Below are positions 1-5,120 of a DNA stretch of 5,120 bases, piece after piece. Each line of letters opens with the position of its first letter. Position 1 is the stretch's first letter. The notes beneath the pieces were generated by a model. The model ran no database searches. It had not been told where the DNA came from and saw nothing but the letters and a program-made list of their open reading frames with translations. The position numbers and the translations under genes were made by a program. The DNA is from an uncultured bacterium (GTDB lineage: Bacteria > Bacillota > Clostridia > Oscillospirales > Oscillospiraceae), in contig CASEKM010000163.1 of the NCBI GenBank assembly GCA_949288405.1, positions 1-5,120 of the forward strand, written 5' to 3'.

Positions 1-919
<919 letters not shown>

Positions 920-940
920 TTATAACCTTTGCTGTGAGCT

Positions 941-946
941 ATTATA
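941..946 (-). promoter_or_regulatory. Candidate gap promoter, -10 element
   Basis: The minus strand reads TATAAT at 946-941, a consensus -10 element 67 nt before the gap ATG, inside an AT-rich stretch that stands out from the GC-rich surroundings. No good -35 hexamer sits 16-18 nt upstream (the 17-nt position gives TACCAA), so the promoter may be activator-dependent or the match may be chance. Predicted transcripts would carry a leader of about 60 nt ending in the AAGGAG ribosome site at 884-889. Confidence 0.4.
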
Positions 947-992
947 TCCCGATTGTTCCCGTTTTGGTAGTGTCTTTTTTCATATATTTTAA

Positions 993-1014
993 CGAATTTT
1001 TCCGGTAAAATTCG
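993..1014. repeat. Inverted repeat upstream of gap, possible operator
   Basis: Perfect 8-bp arms CGAATTTT (993-1000) and AAAATTCG (1007-1014) flank a 6-nt spacer TCCGGT whose core CCGG is itself palindromic, making a 22-bp near-symmetrical site with only the two T/T positions off. It lies about 47 bp upstream of the gap -10 candidate. The position and symmetry suit a dimeric regulator; I do not recognise it as a Rex, CggR or CcpA site. Confidence 0.45.
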
Positions 1015-1031
1015 CCATAGAGCAGGATAAG

Positions 1032-1049
1032 AGCGCCCTTAGCGCCCTT
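1032..1049. repeat. Tandem 9-mer, two copies
   Basis: AGCGCCCTT occurs twice in direct succession (1032-1040 and 1041-1049). It lies in the divergent gap / kinase-like intergenic region, outside any credible gene. Probably a local slippage duplication; no function can be assigned. Confidence 0.6.
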
Positions 1050-1179
1050 CCCGGGTCCGCTCATCCCCTTTGGGGCGGCGTTGGGCGGGGCGTTTTTCGA
1101 TTACGCTCCCCTTTATGGGAAAAATCCCGGGGCGGCCCGGCCTCCCTCTGGACGTTCCGACGAATTTCGCCGCCCGCCC

Positions 1180-1208
1180 TTGTTGTCCCTTCCACTTTTT
1201 GATATACT
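1180..1208 (+). promoter_or_regulatory. Candidate sigma-A promoter for the kinase-like gene
   Basis: TTGTTG at 1180-1185 and TATACT at 1203-1208 are separated by exactly 17 nt. The -10 matches the consensus at 5 of 6 positions and the -35 keeps the key TTG. Transcription would begin near 1215, leaving a leader of about 97 nt before the ATG at 1312. Confidence 0.5.
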
Positions 1209-1311
1209 GAAATTTACAATCAAGGGCAGCCCCGTCTCCGTGCAAGCTAGGTACAGCATACACTAAAGTCAGCGGCCCGGATTTTTCAGCCGTCCGCGGC
1301 AGGAGGGTACT

Positions 1312-2352
1312 ATGTCAGACGCCATGCATTCACATCTGGAGCGCTTCCCGGAGGGGGCCATCGAGGTGGCCCAGGGGCGGATCCTGGGGTTCAACCGGGC
1401 CGCCCACAGCCAGCTCCCGGAGCTGGCCGTGGGGATGGAGACCCCCGAATTTCTCTCCGGCTCCCTCTCCGACCCGGAGGGGGCGGGCACCTTCTCCCAC
1501 AACGGGGCGCTCTATCTGTTCAGCCGGGTCTCCGGCCGGGAGCGGGACCTGCTCCTCTTCCGCCCCGCCCCTCAGTCCTCCCTCACCCAGCGGCAGCTGG
1601 ACGGCTTTGTCCGCCAGATGCGGGGCTTTCTCCAGGATATCCTGCTGGAGTTCGAATCGGTATCCGGCCCCGGCCGGGACGGGATGGACACCTTCAGCAA
1701 GAGCTTCTGCCGGGTCTACCGCCTGCTGTCCAACCTGGACTTCCTCCGGGCCATGGGCAGCCCGGAGGGGGTGCCCTTCCGCCCGGTGACCATGGACCTG
1801 GCGGGGCTGTGCCGCCGCCTGACCCAGGAGGCCGGCTTCCTGCTGGAGGAGGCGGGGATCCGGCTCACCTTCCGCTGCTCTCTGCCCTCTCTGCTCATCC
1901 CCGGGGACCCGGAGCTGCTGCAAAAGCTGATCCTGGCCCTGCTGTCCAACGCCGCCAAGGCCGCCCCCGGCGGCCAGGTGGTCCTGTCCCTGTCCAGCCG
2001 GGGCGGGCGCGCCCTCCTCACCCTGGGGGACAGCGGCCAGGAGCTGGCCGGCGGCAGCCTGGAGGCCCTGTTCTCCGGCGGACAGCCGGAGGGCCAGATC
2101 CCGCCGCCCCAGGAGGGGGCGGGTATGGGGCTGACCATCGCCCGGCACATCGTCTCCCTCCACGGGGGCGCCCTGCTGCTGGAGGAGCGGGGCGGCGGCC
2201 TGTTCGCCGTGGTCTCCCTGCCCACCGGCCCGCTGGACCCCCGCCTCACCGTCCAGAGCCCCCGGACAGAGGAGGCCGGCGGCCTCTCCCCCGCGCTGGT
2301 GGAGCTGTCCGACGTGCTCCCCCTGTCCCTGTTCCAGATGGACGAGGAGTGA
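1312..2352 (+). CDS. Soluble PAS-like / histidine-kinase-like ATPase protein without the phosphoacceptor His
   Basis: A 346-residue cytoplasmic protein with no signal peptide or membrane segment. Residues about 8-86 look like a PAS sensor fold (FPEGAIEVAQGRILGFNRAA resembles the usual first PAS strands). Residues about 92-150 resemble the two-helix dimerisation domain of histidine kinases, the second helix reading RVYRLLSNLDFLRAM and leading into VTMDLAGLCRRL. Residues about 195-305 are the ATP-binding domain: N-box with Asn213 (LLSNAAKAA), G1 box Asp240-Ser-Gly242, G2 box GAGMGL (269-274), then HGG (284-286). Where the H-box should read H-E-x-R-N-P-L the protein has RQMRGFL, so Arg101 replaces the phosphorylated His. 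The second Gly of the G1 box is Glu244. About 40 residues of tail follow. AGGAGG at 1301-1306, 5 nt before ATG 1312, fixes the start against Met5. No response regulator is adjacent. It may bind ATP without autophosphorylating, or serve as a pseudokinase partner or scaffold; the target is unknown. Confidence 0.8.
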   Translation: MSDAMHSHLERFPEGAIEVAQGRILGFNRAAHSQLPELAVGMETPEFLSGSLSDPEGAGTFSHNGALYLFSRVSGRERDLLLFRPAPQSSLTQRQLDGFVRQMRGFLQDILLEFESVSGPGRDGMDTFSKSFCRVYRLLSNLDFLRAMGSPEGVPFRPVTMDLAGLCRRLTQEAGFLLEEAGIRLTFRCSLPSLLIPGDPELLQKLILALLSNAAKAAPGGQVVLSLSSRGGRALLTLGDSGQELAGGSLEALFSGGQPEGQIPPPQEGAGMGLTIARHIVSLHGGALLLEERGGGLFAVVSLPTGPLDPRLTVQSPRTEEAGGLSPALVELSDVLPLSLFQMDEE

Positions 2353-2373
2353 CAGTTTCCCGATCGACAACAC

Positions 2374-2406
2374 GCCCCCGGCGGTCGTTTTCAGACCGCC
2401 GGGGGC
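2374..2406 (+). terminator. Intrinsic terminator of the kinase-like gene
   Basis: A perfect 13-bp GC-rich stem (GCCCCCGGCGGTC at 2374-2386, its complement at 2394-2406) with loop GTTTTCA is followed by a T-rich tail, AGTTTGTTTCCTTT. It begins 22 nt after the stop codon at 2350-2352. It also lies 26 nt beyond the stop of the convergent xre gene and may stop that transcript too, but the minus-strand side has few T residues, so it is best suited to the plus strand. Confidence 0.9.
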
Positions 2407-2431
2407 AGTTTGTTTCCTTTGAGGGAGCCGG

Positions 2432-3358
2432 TCACCAGACCTTCAGCCGCAGGAGGAGACAGGATTCCCCCTCATACAGATCAGGGGCCTCCACTGCCCC
2501 GGTCCACTCCGGCCCACGGAAGGACGCCGAGTAATCCTCCCCCTCATTTTGATCGGAGTCCTCCTCCATGGCCAGGGAACAGCAGGCCAGCACCGCCCCA
2601 AACTCCGGGTCCACTTCACAGGCCTCCCGCAGAGCGTTCATACCATAGCCCCGTTCCAGATTGGGAATCTCCTCCAGGTCAATCTGTACGCCAAGTCCGG
2701 CCAGGTTGACCCCTACATGCATCACAGACTTCTCTGTCTGGGCGGCCAGGGAAAACGCCATCTGCTGCCAACGGGGCAGGTCTGCGGCCCGGCACTTTCC
2801 TACAGGCCAGGTGCGCATCAGCCCCTCGGACGTCCAGTATTCCATCTGAACCTGATAGTGCTCCGCCCCGTCGGCCACCGTCAGCTCATAGAGATATACG
2901 CTGGGCAGGCCCGCCGCCTGAAAAGCCAGCTGGTCCCCTTCCGAGCGCTCCAGGGGTGCAATGGTGGTCACCGGCTGGGGCAGCAGCTGGGTGTGGTATT
3001 TCACATACCAGTACCCGGCCCCCAGGGCCAACGCCAGCAGCACACCCAGACAGCTCAGGGCCAGTACCTGCCAGCGCTTCAGCCGCCGCCCCATCTGGGC
3101 GGGCGCCAGCCGCAGGGAGTCCCGCAGCAGCTCCTCTTTGGGCTCCTCCCCCCGCTGCCCCGACAGCAGCTCGGACACCGTCAGCCCCAGGCAGTCCCCC
3201 AGGGGCTCCAGCAGGGACAGGTCAGGGAAATTCAGGCCCCGCTCCCATTTGCTCACCGCCTGGGCGGACACGTGGAGGGCCTGGGAGAGCTCCTTCTGGG
3301 TGATCCCCTGTTCCTTTCGGGCTTCCGCGATCAGCCGCCCGGTTTTCTGCGCATCCAT
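2432..3358 (-). CDS. Membrane-anchored Xre-family DNA-binding protein
   Basis: A 308-residue protein. Residues about 6-63 form a Cro/C1 (Xre) helix-turn-helix domain: TGRLIAEARKEQGITQKELS, the recognition-helix region SAQAVSKWERG, and the closing PDLSLLEPLGDCLGLTVSELL are typical. A charged linker with the basic patch RRLKRW (91-96) precedes one hydrophobic helix (about 97-119), so the HTH should be inside and residues about 120-308 outside. That outer domain is not one I recognise; it is rich in Glu, Asp, Tyr and Trp and has several Cys (189, 247, 259, 260, 300). The architecture suggests a one-component regulator that senses an envelope or extracellular cue and binds DNA from the membrane; the target is unknown. 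The frame is open to ATG 3409, but GGAGGTGA at 3370-3363 and alignment of the HTH start favour ATG 3358. It lies 66 nt downstream of mnmE on the same strand and converges on the kinase-like gene. Confidence 0.88.
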   Translation of the reverse strand: MDAQKTGRLIAEARKEQGITQKELSQALHVSAQAVSKWERGLNFPDLSLLEPLGDCLGLTVSELLSGQRGEEPKEELLRDSLRLAPAQMGRRLKRWQVLALSCLGVLLALALGAGYWYVKYHTQLLPQPVTTIAPLERSEGDQLAFQAAGLPSVYLYELTVADGAEHYQVQMEYWTSEGLMRTWPVGKCRAADLPRWQQMAFSLAAQTEKSVMHVGVNLAGLGVQIDLEEIPNLERGYGMNALREACEVDPEFGAVLACCSLAMEEDSDQNEGEDYSASFRGPEWTGAVEAPDLYEGESCLLLRLKVW

Positions 3359-3362
3359 CCCC

Positions 3363-3370
3363 TCACCTCC
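3363..3370 (-). promoter_or_regulatory. Ribosome binding site that fixes the xre start
   Basis: The minus strand reads GGAGGTGA at 3370-3363, a near-perfect anti-16S match, with 7 nt between GGAGG and ATG 3358. It lies inside the longer open frame that begins at 3409, which argues that the 17 extra N-terminal residues are not translated. Confidence 0.85.
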
Positions 3371-3376
3371 GTCTCC

Positions 3377-3405
3377 AGCATACCGGATCTTGCGGAGTTT
3401 GGCAA
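3377..3405 (-). promoter_or_regulatory. Candidate promoter for the xre gene
   Basis: TTGCCA (3405-3400) and TATGCT (3382-3377) on the minus strand are exactly 17 nt apart, matching the consensus at 5/6 and 4/6. The start point would fall near 3370, leaving a very short leader of about 12 nt with the ribosome site at its extreme 5' end. That is tight, so read-through from mnmE remains a fair alternative. Confidence 0.4.
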
Positions 3406-3424
3406 ACAACCTGTGGTTGAGCGG

Positions 3425-4709
3425 CTATTTCCCCACGCAGAACCGCTGGAAGATGCGGGCAGTCACGTCCTCCCGCACGCTCTGGCCTGTGAGCTCCCCC
3501 AGGGCCTCCAGGGCCTCTTCCACGTCGGTGAGGAGGGCGTCGGGGGTGACACCGGCCAGCAGGGCCCGGCGCGCCCGGCTGACGCTGTCCAGGGCCCGCT
3601 GGGCGGCCTGGGCCTGGCGGGCGTTGGTGAGCAGCTCCCCGTAGGCGCAGCCGGTATCCCGGGGGAACAGGGCCGCCACCGCGTGGGACAGGTCGTCCAG
3701 CCCCGCCCCGGTCTTGGCGCTCACCGTCACCATGGCGGGCAGCTCCTTCACGTTGACAAAGGGGGCCCGGGCGGCAGGCAGGTCCCCCTTGGTGAGCACC
3801 AGGATGGTGGGGGCCAGGGCCCGGGCCTCCTCCACCAGCTGCCAGTCCTCCTCCCGGATGGGCGCGGAGCGGTCGGCCAGCACCAGGATGAGCTCCGCCC
3901 CCTCCATGGCCGCCCGGCTGCGCTCCACCCCCATGCGCTCGATGGGGTCCTCGCTCTCCCGCAGTCCGGCGGTGTCGATGAGCCGCAGCGGGAGTCCGCC
4001 CAGCTCCACCGTCTCCTCCACCGTGTCCCGGGTGGTGCCGGGGATGTCGGTGACGATGGCCCGGTCATACCCCGCAAGGGCATTGAGGAGGGAAGACTTG
4101 CCTGCGTTGGGCCGCCCCACCAGGGCGCACCGGATACCCTGGTTCAGCCGCCGCCCCCGCTGGTAGGTGGCCAGCAGCCGGTCCAGGGCCCCCTCCTGCA
4201 CGGACAGGTCCTGGTCCAGCTGTTCCTGGGTAAAGGGGTCGATGTCCTCGTCCGGGTAGTCCAGCACCGCGTGGAAGTGGGCCATCACATCCACCAGGGC
4301 GGAGTAGATGGTCTGGATCTTCCGGCTCAGCGCCCCGGAGAGCTGGCCCGCCGCCTGGCGGGCCCCCTCCCGGCTCTGAGCGTCCAGCAGGTCGGCCACC
4401 GCCTCCGCCTGGGCCAGGTCCATCCGGCCGCTGAGGAAGGCCCGCTGGGTGAACTCCCCCGGCCCCGCCTGCCGGGCCCCCTGGGCGAACAGGGCCTCCA
4501 GCCCCAGGGCCAGCACCATGGGGGAGCCGTGGCAGTGGAGCTCCGCCGTGTCCTCCCCGGTGTAGCTGGCGGGGCCCCGGCTGTAGGTGCACAGCACCCG
4601 GTCGATGACCTCCCCCTCCCGGTCCAGCAGGTCCCCGTACACCAGGGTGCGCGCCGGCCGGTCCGGCGGGGGTGGCGATGGCGGCAATGGTCTCGGTCTG
4701 ATTGGACAT
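3425..4709 (-). CDS. mnmE: tRNA uridine-5-carboxymethylaminomethyl modification GTPase MnmE, frameshifted near the N-terminus
   Basis: With MnmG, MnmE installs the (carboxymethyl)aminomethyl group on wobble U34 of certain tRNAs in the cytoplasm, using GTP and methylene-tetrahydrofolate. Visible motifs: TGEDTAELHCHGSP and GEFTQRAFLSGRMDLAQAEA of the folate-binding domain; P-loop GRPNAGKSS (4117-4091); switch TTRD (4036-4025); DTAGLRE (3976-3956) with the catalytic Glu; TKGD (3793-3782); SAK (3721-3713); and the C-terminal FCVGK (3442-3428) with the conserved Cys. The true N-terminus is ATG 4709, giving MSNQTETIAAIATP, with AAAGGAG upstream. After about 15 codons the frame breaks, and family sequence resumes at ARTLVYGDLL in another frame. 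Against the B. subtilis spacing from memory, about 95 nt (roughly 30 codons) is missing; the full protein would be near 459 residues, the family norm. The in-phase frame open to 5062 is not the real start. MnmG does not follow: the next gene downstream is the xre gene. Confidence 0.95.
4650..4668 (-). other. mnmE: Deletion/frameshift junction near the mnmE N-terminus
   Basis: On the minus strand the ATG frame is MnmE-like through codon 14 (Ile-Ala-Thr-Pro, ending at 4668), while the ARTLVYG block starts by 4654 in the frame offset by one. The junction lies in a G/C-only run built of GCCGG/CCGGC units, so the exact point is ambiguous. The loop normally carrying the GxGGIGVxRxSG segment and the helix after it is absent. 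The missing length must be 2 modulo 3 to restore frame. Confidence 0.75.
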
Positions 4710-4716
4710 AGCGGCG

Positions 4717-4723
4717 CTCCTTT
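4717..4723 (-). promoter_or_regulatory. Ribosome binding site that fixes the mnmE start
   Basis: AAAGGAG at 4723-4717 on the minus strand, 7 nt before ATG 4709, together with the family-typical MSNQTETIAAIATP N-terminus, establishes 4709 as the initiation codon despite the longer frame that is open on the other side of the frameshift. Confidence 0.85.
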
Positions 4724-4729
4724 CCGGTG

Positions 4730-4767
4730 AAAAACGGGACCGCCCGCCGGGAGATGGGGGCAGTCCC
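4730..4767 (-). terminator. Terminator/attenuator hairpin in the mnmE leader
   Basis: On the minus strand GGGACTGCCC (4767-4758) pairs with GGGCGGTCCC (4745-4736) in a 10-bp stem with one U-G wobble, 12-nt loop, followed by G and five T (4734-4730). This is a good intrinsic terminator ending 20 nt before the mnmE ATG, with no room for a promoter after it. Either mnmE is expressed by read-through and the hairpin is an attenuator, or it ends an upstream transcript and leaks. Confidence 0.6.
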
Positions 4768-4809
4768 TGCAAAAATCGAACTTTGGTGGTTTTTCTCGCC
4801 CCAAACCCC

Positions 4810-4839
4810 TTGACAGGCCGGTTCCGACAAAAATATACA
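4810..4839 (+). promoter_or_regulatory. Weak divergent promoter candidate
   Basis: TTGACA at 4810-4815 is a perfect -35, with TATACA at 4834-4839 after an 18-nt spacer. It points away from mnmE into the gene-free region and could serve a gene beyond the right edge. Nothing downstream in the window is coding, so support is only the motif itself. Confidence 0.25.
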
Positions 4840-4844
4840 GGGAC
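4838..4844 (-). promoter_or_regulatory. Possible antiterminator arm for the mnmE leader
   Basis: The minus strand reads GTCCCTG here, complementary to CAGGGAC at 4769-4763, which overlaps 5 nt of the 5' arm of the terminator hairpin. The two pairings exclude each other, as in attenuators. Seven base pairs plus one wobble is short for a GC-rich region and may be chance. Confidence 0.25.
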
Positions 4845-4872
4845 GGGCCAAGTTGTACTTGACATAACACAA

Positions 4873-4902
4873 TGTGGAAAACCCGGTGGAAAGTGTGGAC
4901 AA
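4873..4902 (-). other. Cluster of DnaA-box-like 9-mers
   Basis: The minus strand has TTTTCCACA (4881-4873) and TTGTCCACA (4902-4894), each one mismatch from the DnaA box TTATCCACA, set 21 bp apart (two helical turns). A poorer copy, CTTTCCACC (4893-4885), lies exactly between. All have the same orientation. AT-richer DNA with A tracts lies near 4825-4840. mnmE is often near oriC in Firmicutes, which lends some context, but three boxes do not make an origin. Confidence 0.3.
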
Positions 4903-4921
4903 CCCTTGCGGAGCGGGGCTC

Positions 4922-4938
4922 CCGCCGGAGAACGGCGG
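4922..4938. repeat. Short GC hairpin
   Basis: CCGCCG (4922-4927) and CGGCGG (4933-4938) form a 6-bp stem with a 5-nt loop GAGAA. No T tract follows on either strand in the sense needed for termination. It is one of several GCCGG/CCGCC-based hairpins in this region. Confidence 0.5.
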
Positions 4939-4989
4939 AAAAATTATGCCGGCGGTCCTTTTGCATAAAGCCCGCCGAAAGTGGATGGG

Positions 4990-5023
4990 CCGCCGGGAAA
5001 ATTTGGCCCCTCTTTTCCGGCGG
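4990..5023. repeat. Imperfect inverted repeat, 11-bp arms
   Basis: CCGCCGG-G-AAAA (4990-5001) is complementary to TTTTCCGGCGG (5013-5023) apart from one bulged G, with an 11-nt loop. The right arm overlaps the 12-bp palindrome CGGACCGGTCCG at 5021-5032. Function unknown; it could fold in RNA or serve as a protein site. Confidence 0.55.
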
Positions 5024-5032
5024 ACCGGTCCG
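5021..5032. repeat. 12-bp palindrome, part-copied 77 bp downstream
   Basis: CGGACCGGTCCG is a perfect 12-bp palindrome. Its first nine bases, CGGACCGGT, recur at 5098-5106. The two copies bracket the 20-bp palindrome at 5054-5073, so all three may belong to one intergenic repeat unit that continues beyond the window. Confidence 0.5.
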
Positions 5033-5053
5033 AATTTGCAGGAAGGCCTGTAG

Positions 5054-5073
5054 GGCCGCCATATATGGCGGCC
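5054..5073. repeat. Perfect 20-bp palindrome, possible REP-like element
   Basis: GGCCGCCATATATGGCGGCC is fully self-complementary: 7-bp GC arms around ATATAT. The bases before it, CCTGTAG, and GC-rich DNA after it resemble the GTAGGG-type palindromic intergenic repeats that I recall from Oscillospiraceae genomes. It is not followed by a T tract, so it is not a classical terminator. The repeat-family assignment is from memory and untested. Confidence 0.5.
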
Positions 5074-5120
5074 GCCTGGGGACGCCCTCCCGAATGACGG
5101 ACCGGTTTTGCCGCAGGGGC

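Larger units (their letters stand above)
4710..5120. other. Gene-free structured region upstream of mnmE
   Basis: No credible gene lies in these 411 bases. The open frame that continues mnmE upstream to 5062 and the 88-residue plus-strand frame (4702-4968) have no family resemblance or ribosome site. The half near mnmE holds its leader, terminator hairpin and AT-richer DNA with promoter-like and DnaA-box-like motifs; the far half is a chain of GC palindromes. In many Firmicutes jag lies upstream of mnmE; it is not seen here. Confidence 0.6.

Noticed and set aside
1161..1169. Second CGAATTTCG motif resembling half of the 993-1014 inverted repeat
   Set aside because: Only a 4-bp arm match with a different centre; easily chance, so not counted as a second operator copy.
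1039..1266. Short overlapping open frames on both strands between gap and the kinase-like gene
   Set aside because: Mutually overlapping, basic low-complexity translations without ribosome sites; the plus-strand one spans the promoter of the next gene.
1330..2373. 347-codon open frame on the minus strand opposite the kinase-like gene
   Set aside because: Low-complexity Gln/Gly/Ala-rich translation and no motif; the plus strand has the ribosome site, promoter, terminator and recognisable ATPase motifs.
3400..3420. CAACC-ACA-GGTTG hairpin followed by TTTG after the mnmE stop (minus strand)
   Set aside because: Only a 5-bp stem with three T residues, and it overlaps the -35 candidate of xre; too weak to call a terminator.
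2549..4711. 720-codon open frame on the plus strand
   Set aside because: It runs antisense through the xre gene and mnmE, is rich in Gly/Gln/Pro/His as expected from the complement of GC-biased codons, has no family resemblance and overlaps two confidently identified genes.
4770..4900. tRNA-like or T-box-like leader upstream of mnmE
   Set aside because: A GTTCGA string is present, but no cloverleaf pairing, acceptor stem or T-box consensus bulge could be found around it.
4710..5062. N-terminal extension of the mnmE frame up to 5062
   Set aside because: The frame is in phase with MnmE only because of the frameshift; the extension has no similarity to MnmE, whereas ATG 4709 has the family N-terminus and a good ribosome site.

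Overview
The window reads as a high-GC member of the Clostridia, most likely Oscillospiraceae (the Flavonifractor / Lawsonibacter / Intestinimonas neighbourhood). This rests on strong G/C preference at third codon positions, purine-rich AGGAGG-type ribosome sites, Firmicute-like GAPDH and MnmE proteins, and a small membrane-tethered Xre-type regulator. The lineage is inferred from sequence style and protein resemblance, not from a search.

Layout: (1) 1-874, minus strand: gap (glyceraldehyde-3-phosphate dehydrogenase), cut by the left window edge and carrying a frameshift near 504/505 that fits a 20-nt deletion. (2) 875-1311: gene-free divergent region with a gap -10 candidate, an 8+8 bp inverted repeat, a tandem 9-mer and a plausible promoter for the next gene. 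(3) 1312-2352, plus strand: soluble PAS-like plus histidine-kinase-like ATPase protein whose H-box has no histidine. (4) 2374-2406: strong intrinsic terminator between convergent genes. (5) 2432-3358, minus: Xre-family DNA-binding protein with one transmembrane segment and an external domain. (6) 3425-4709, minus: mnmE (tRNA U34-modification GTPase), intact from the second quarter of its N-terminal domain to the C-terminal Cys motif, but lacking roughly 30 codons with a frameshift just after its first 14-16 codons. (7) 4710-5120: gene-free, highly structured leader/intergenic region with a terminator hairpin directly before mnmE, DnaA-box-like 9-mers and palindromes.

The genes do not form one pathway. 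gap (glycolysis) and mnmE (tRNA wobble modification) are housekeeping genes; the kinase-like protein and the membrane Xre protein look like two separate regulators between them. mnmE and the xre gene are co-directional, 66 nt apart, and may be partly co-transcribed, though xre has its own promoter candidate.

I find no convincing new multi-gene system. The observations most worth checking are the two deletion frameshifts in normally indispensable genes (artefact or real decay), the histidine-less kinase, and a possible antiterminator/terminator switch in the mnmE leader.
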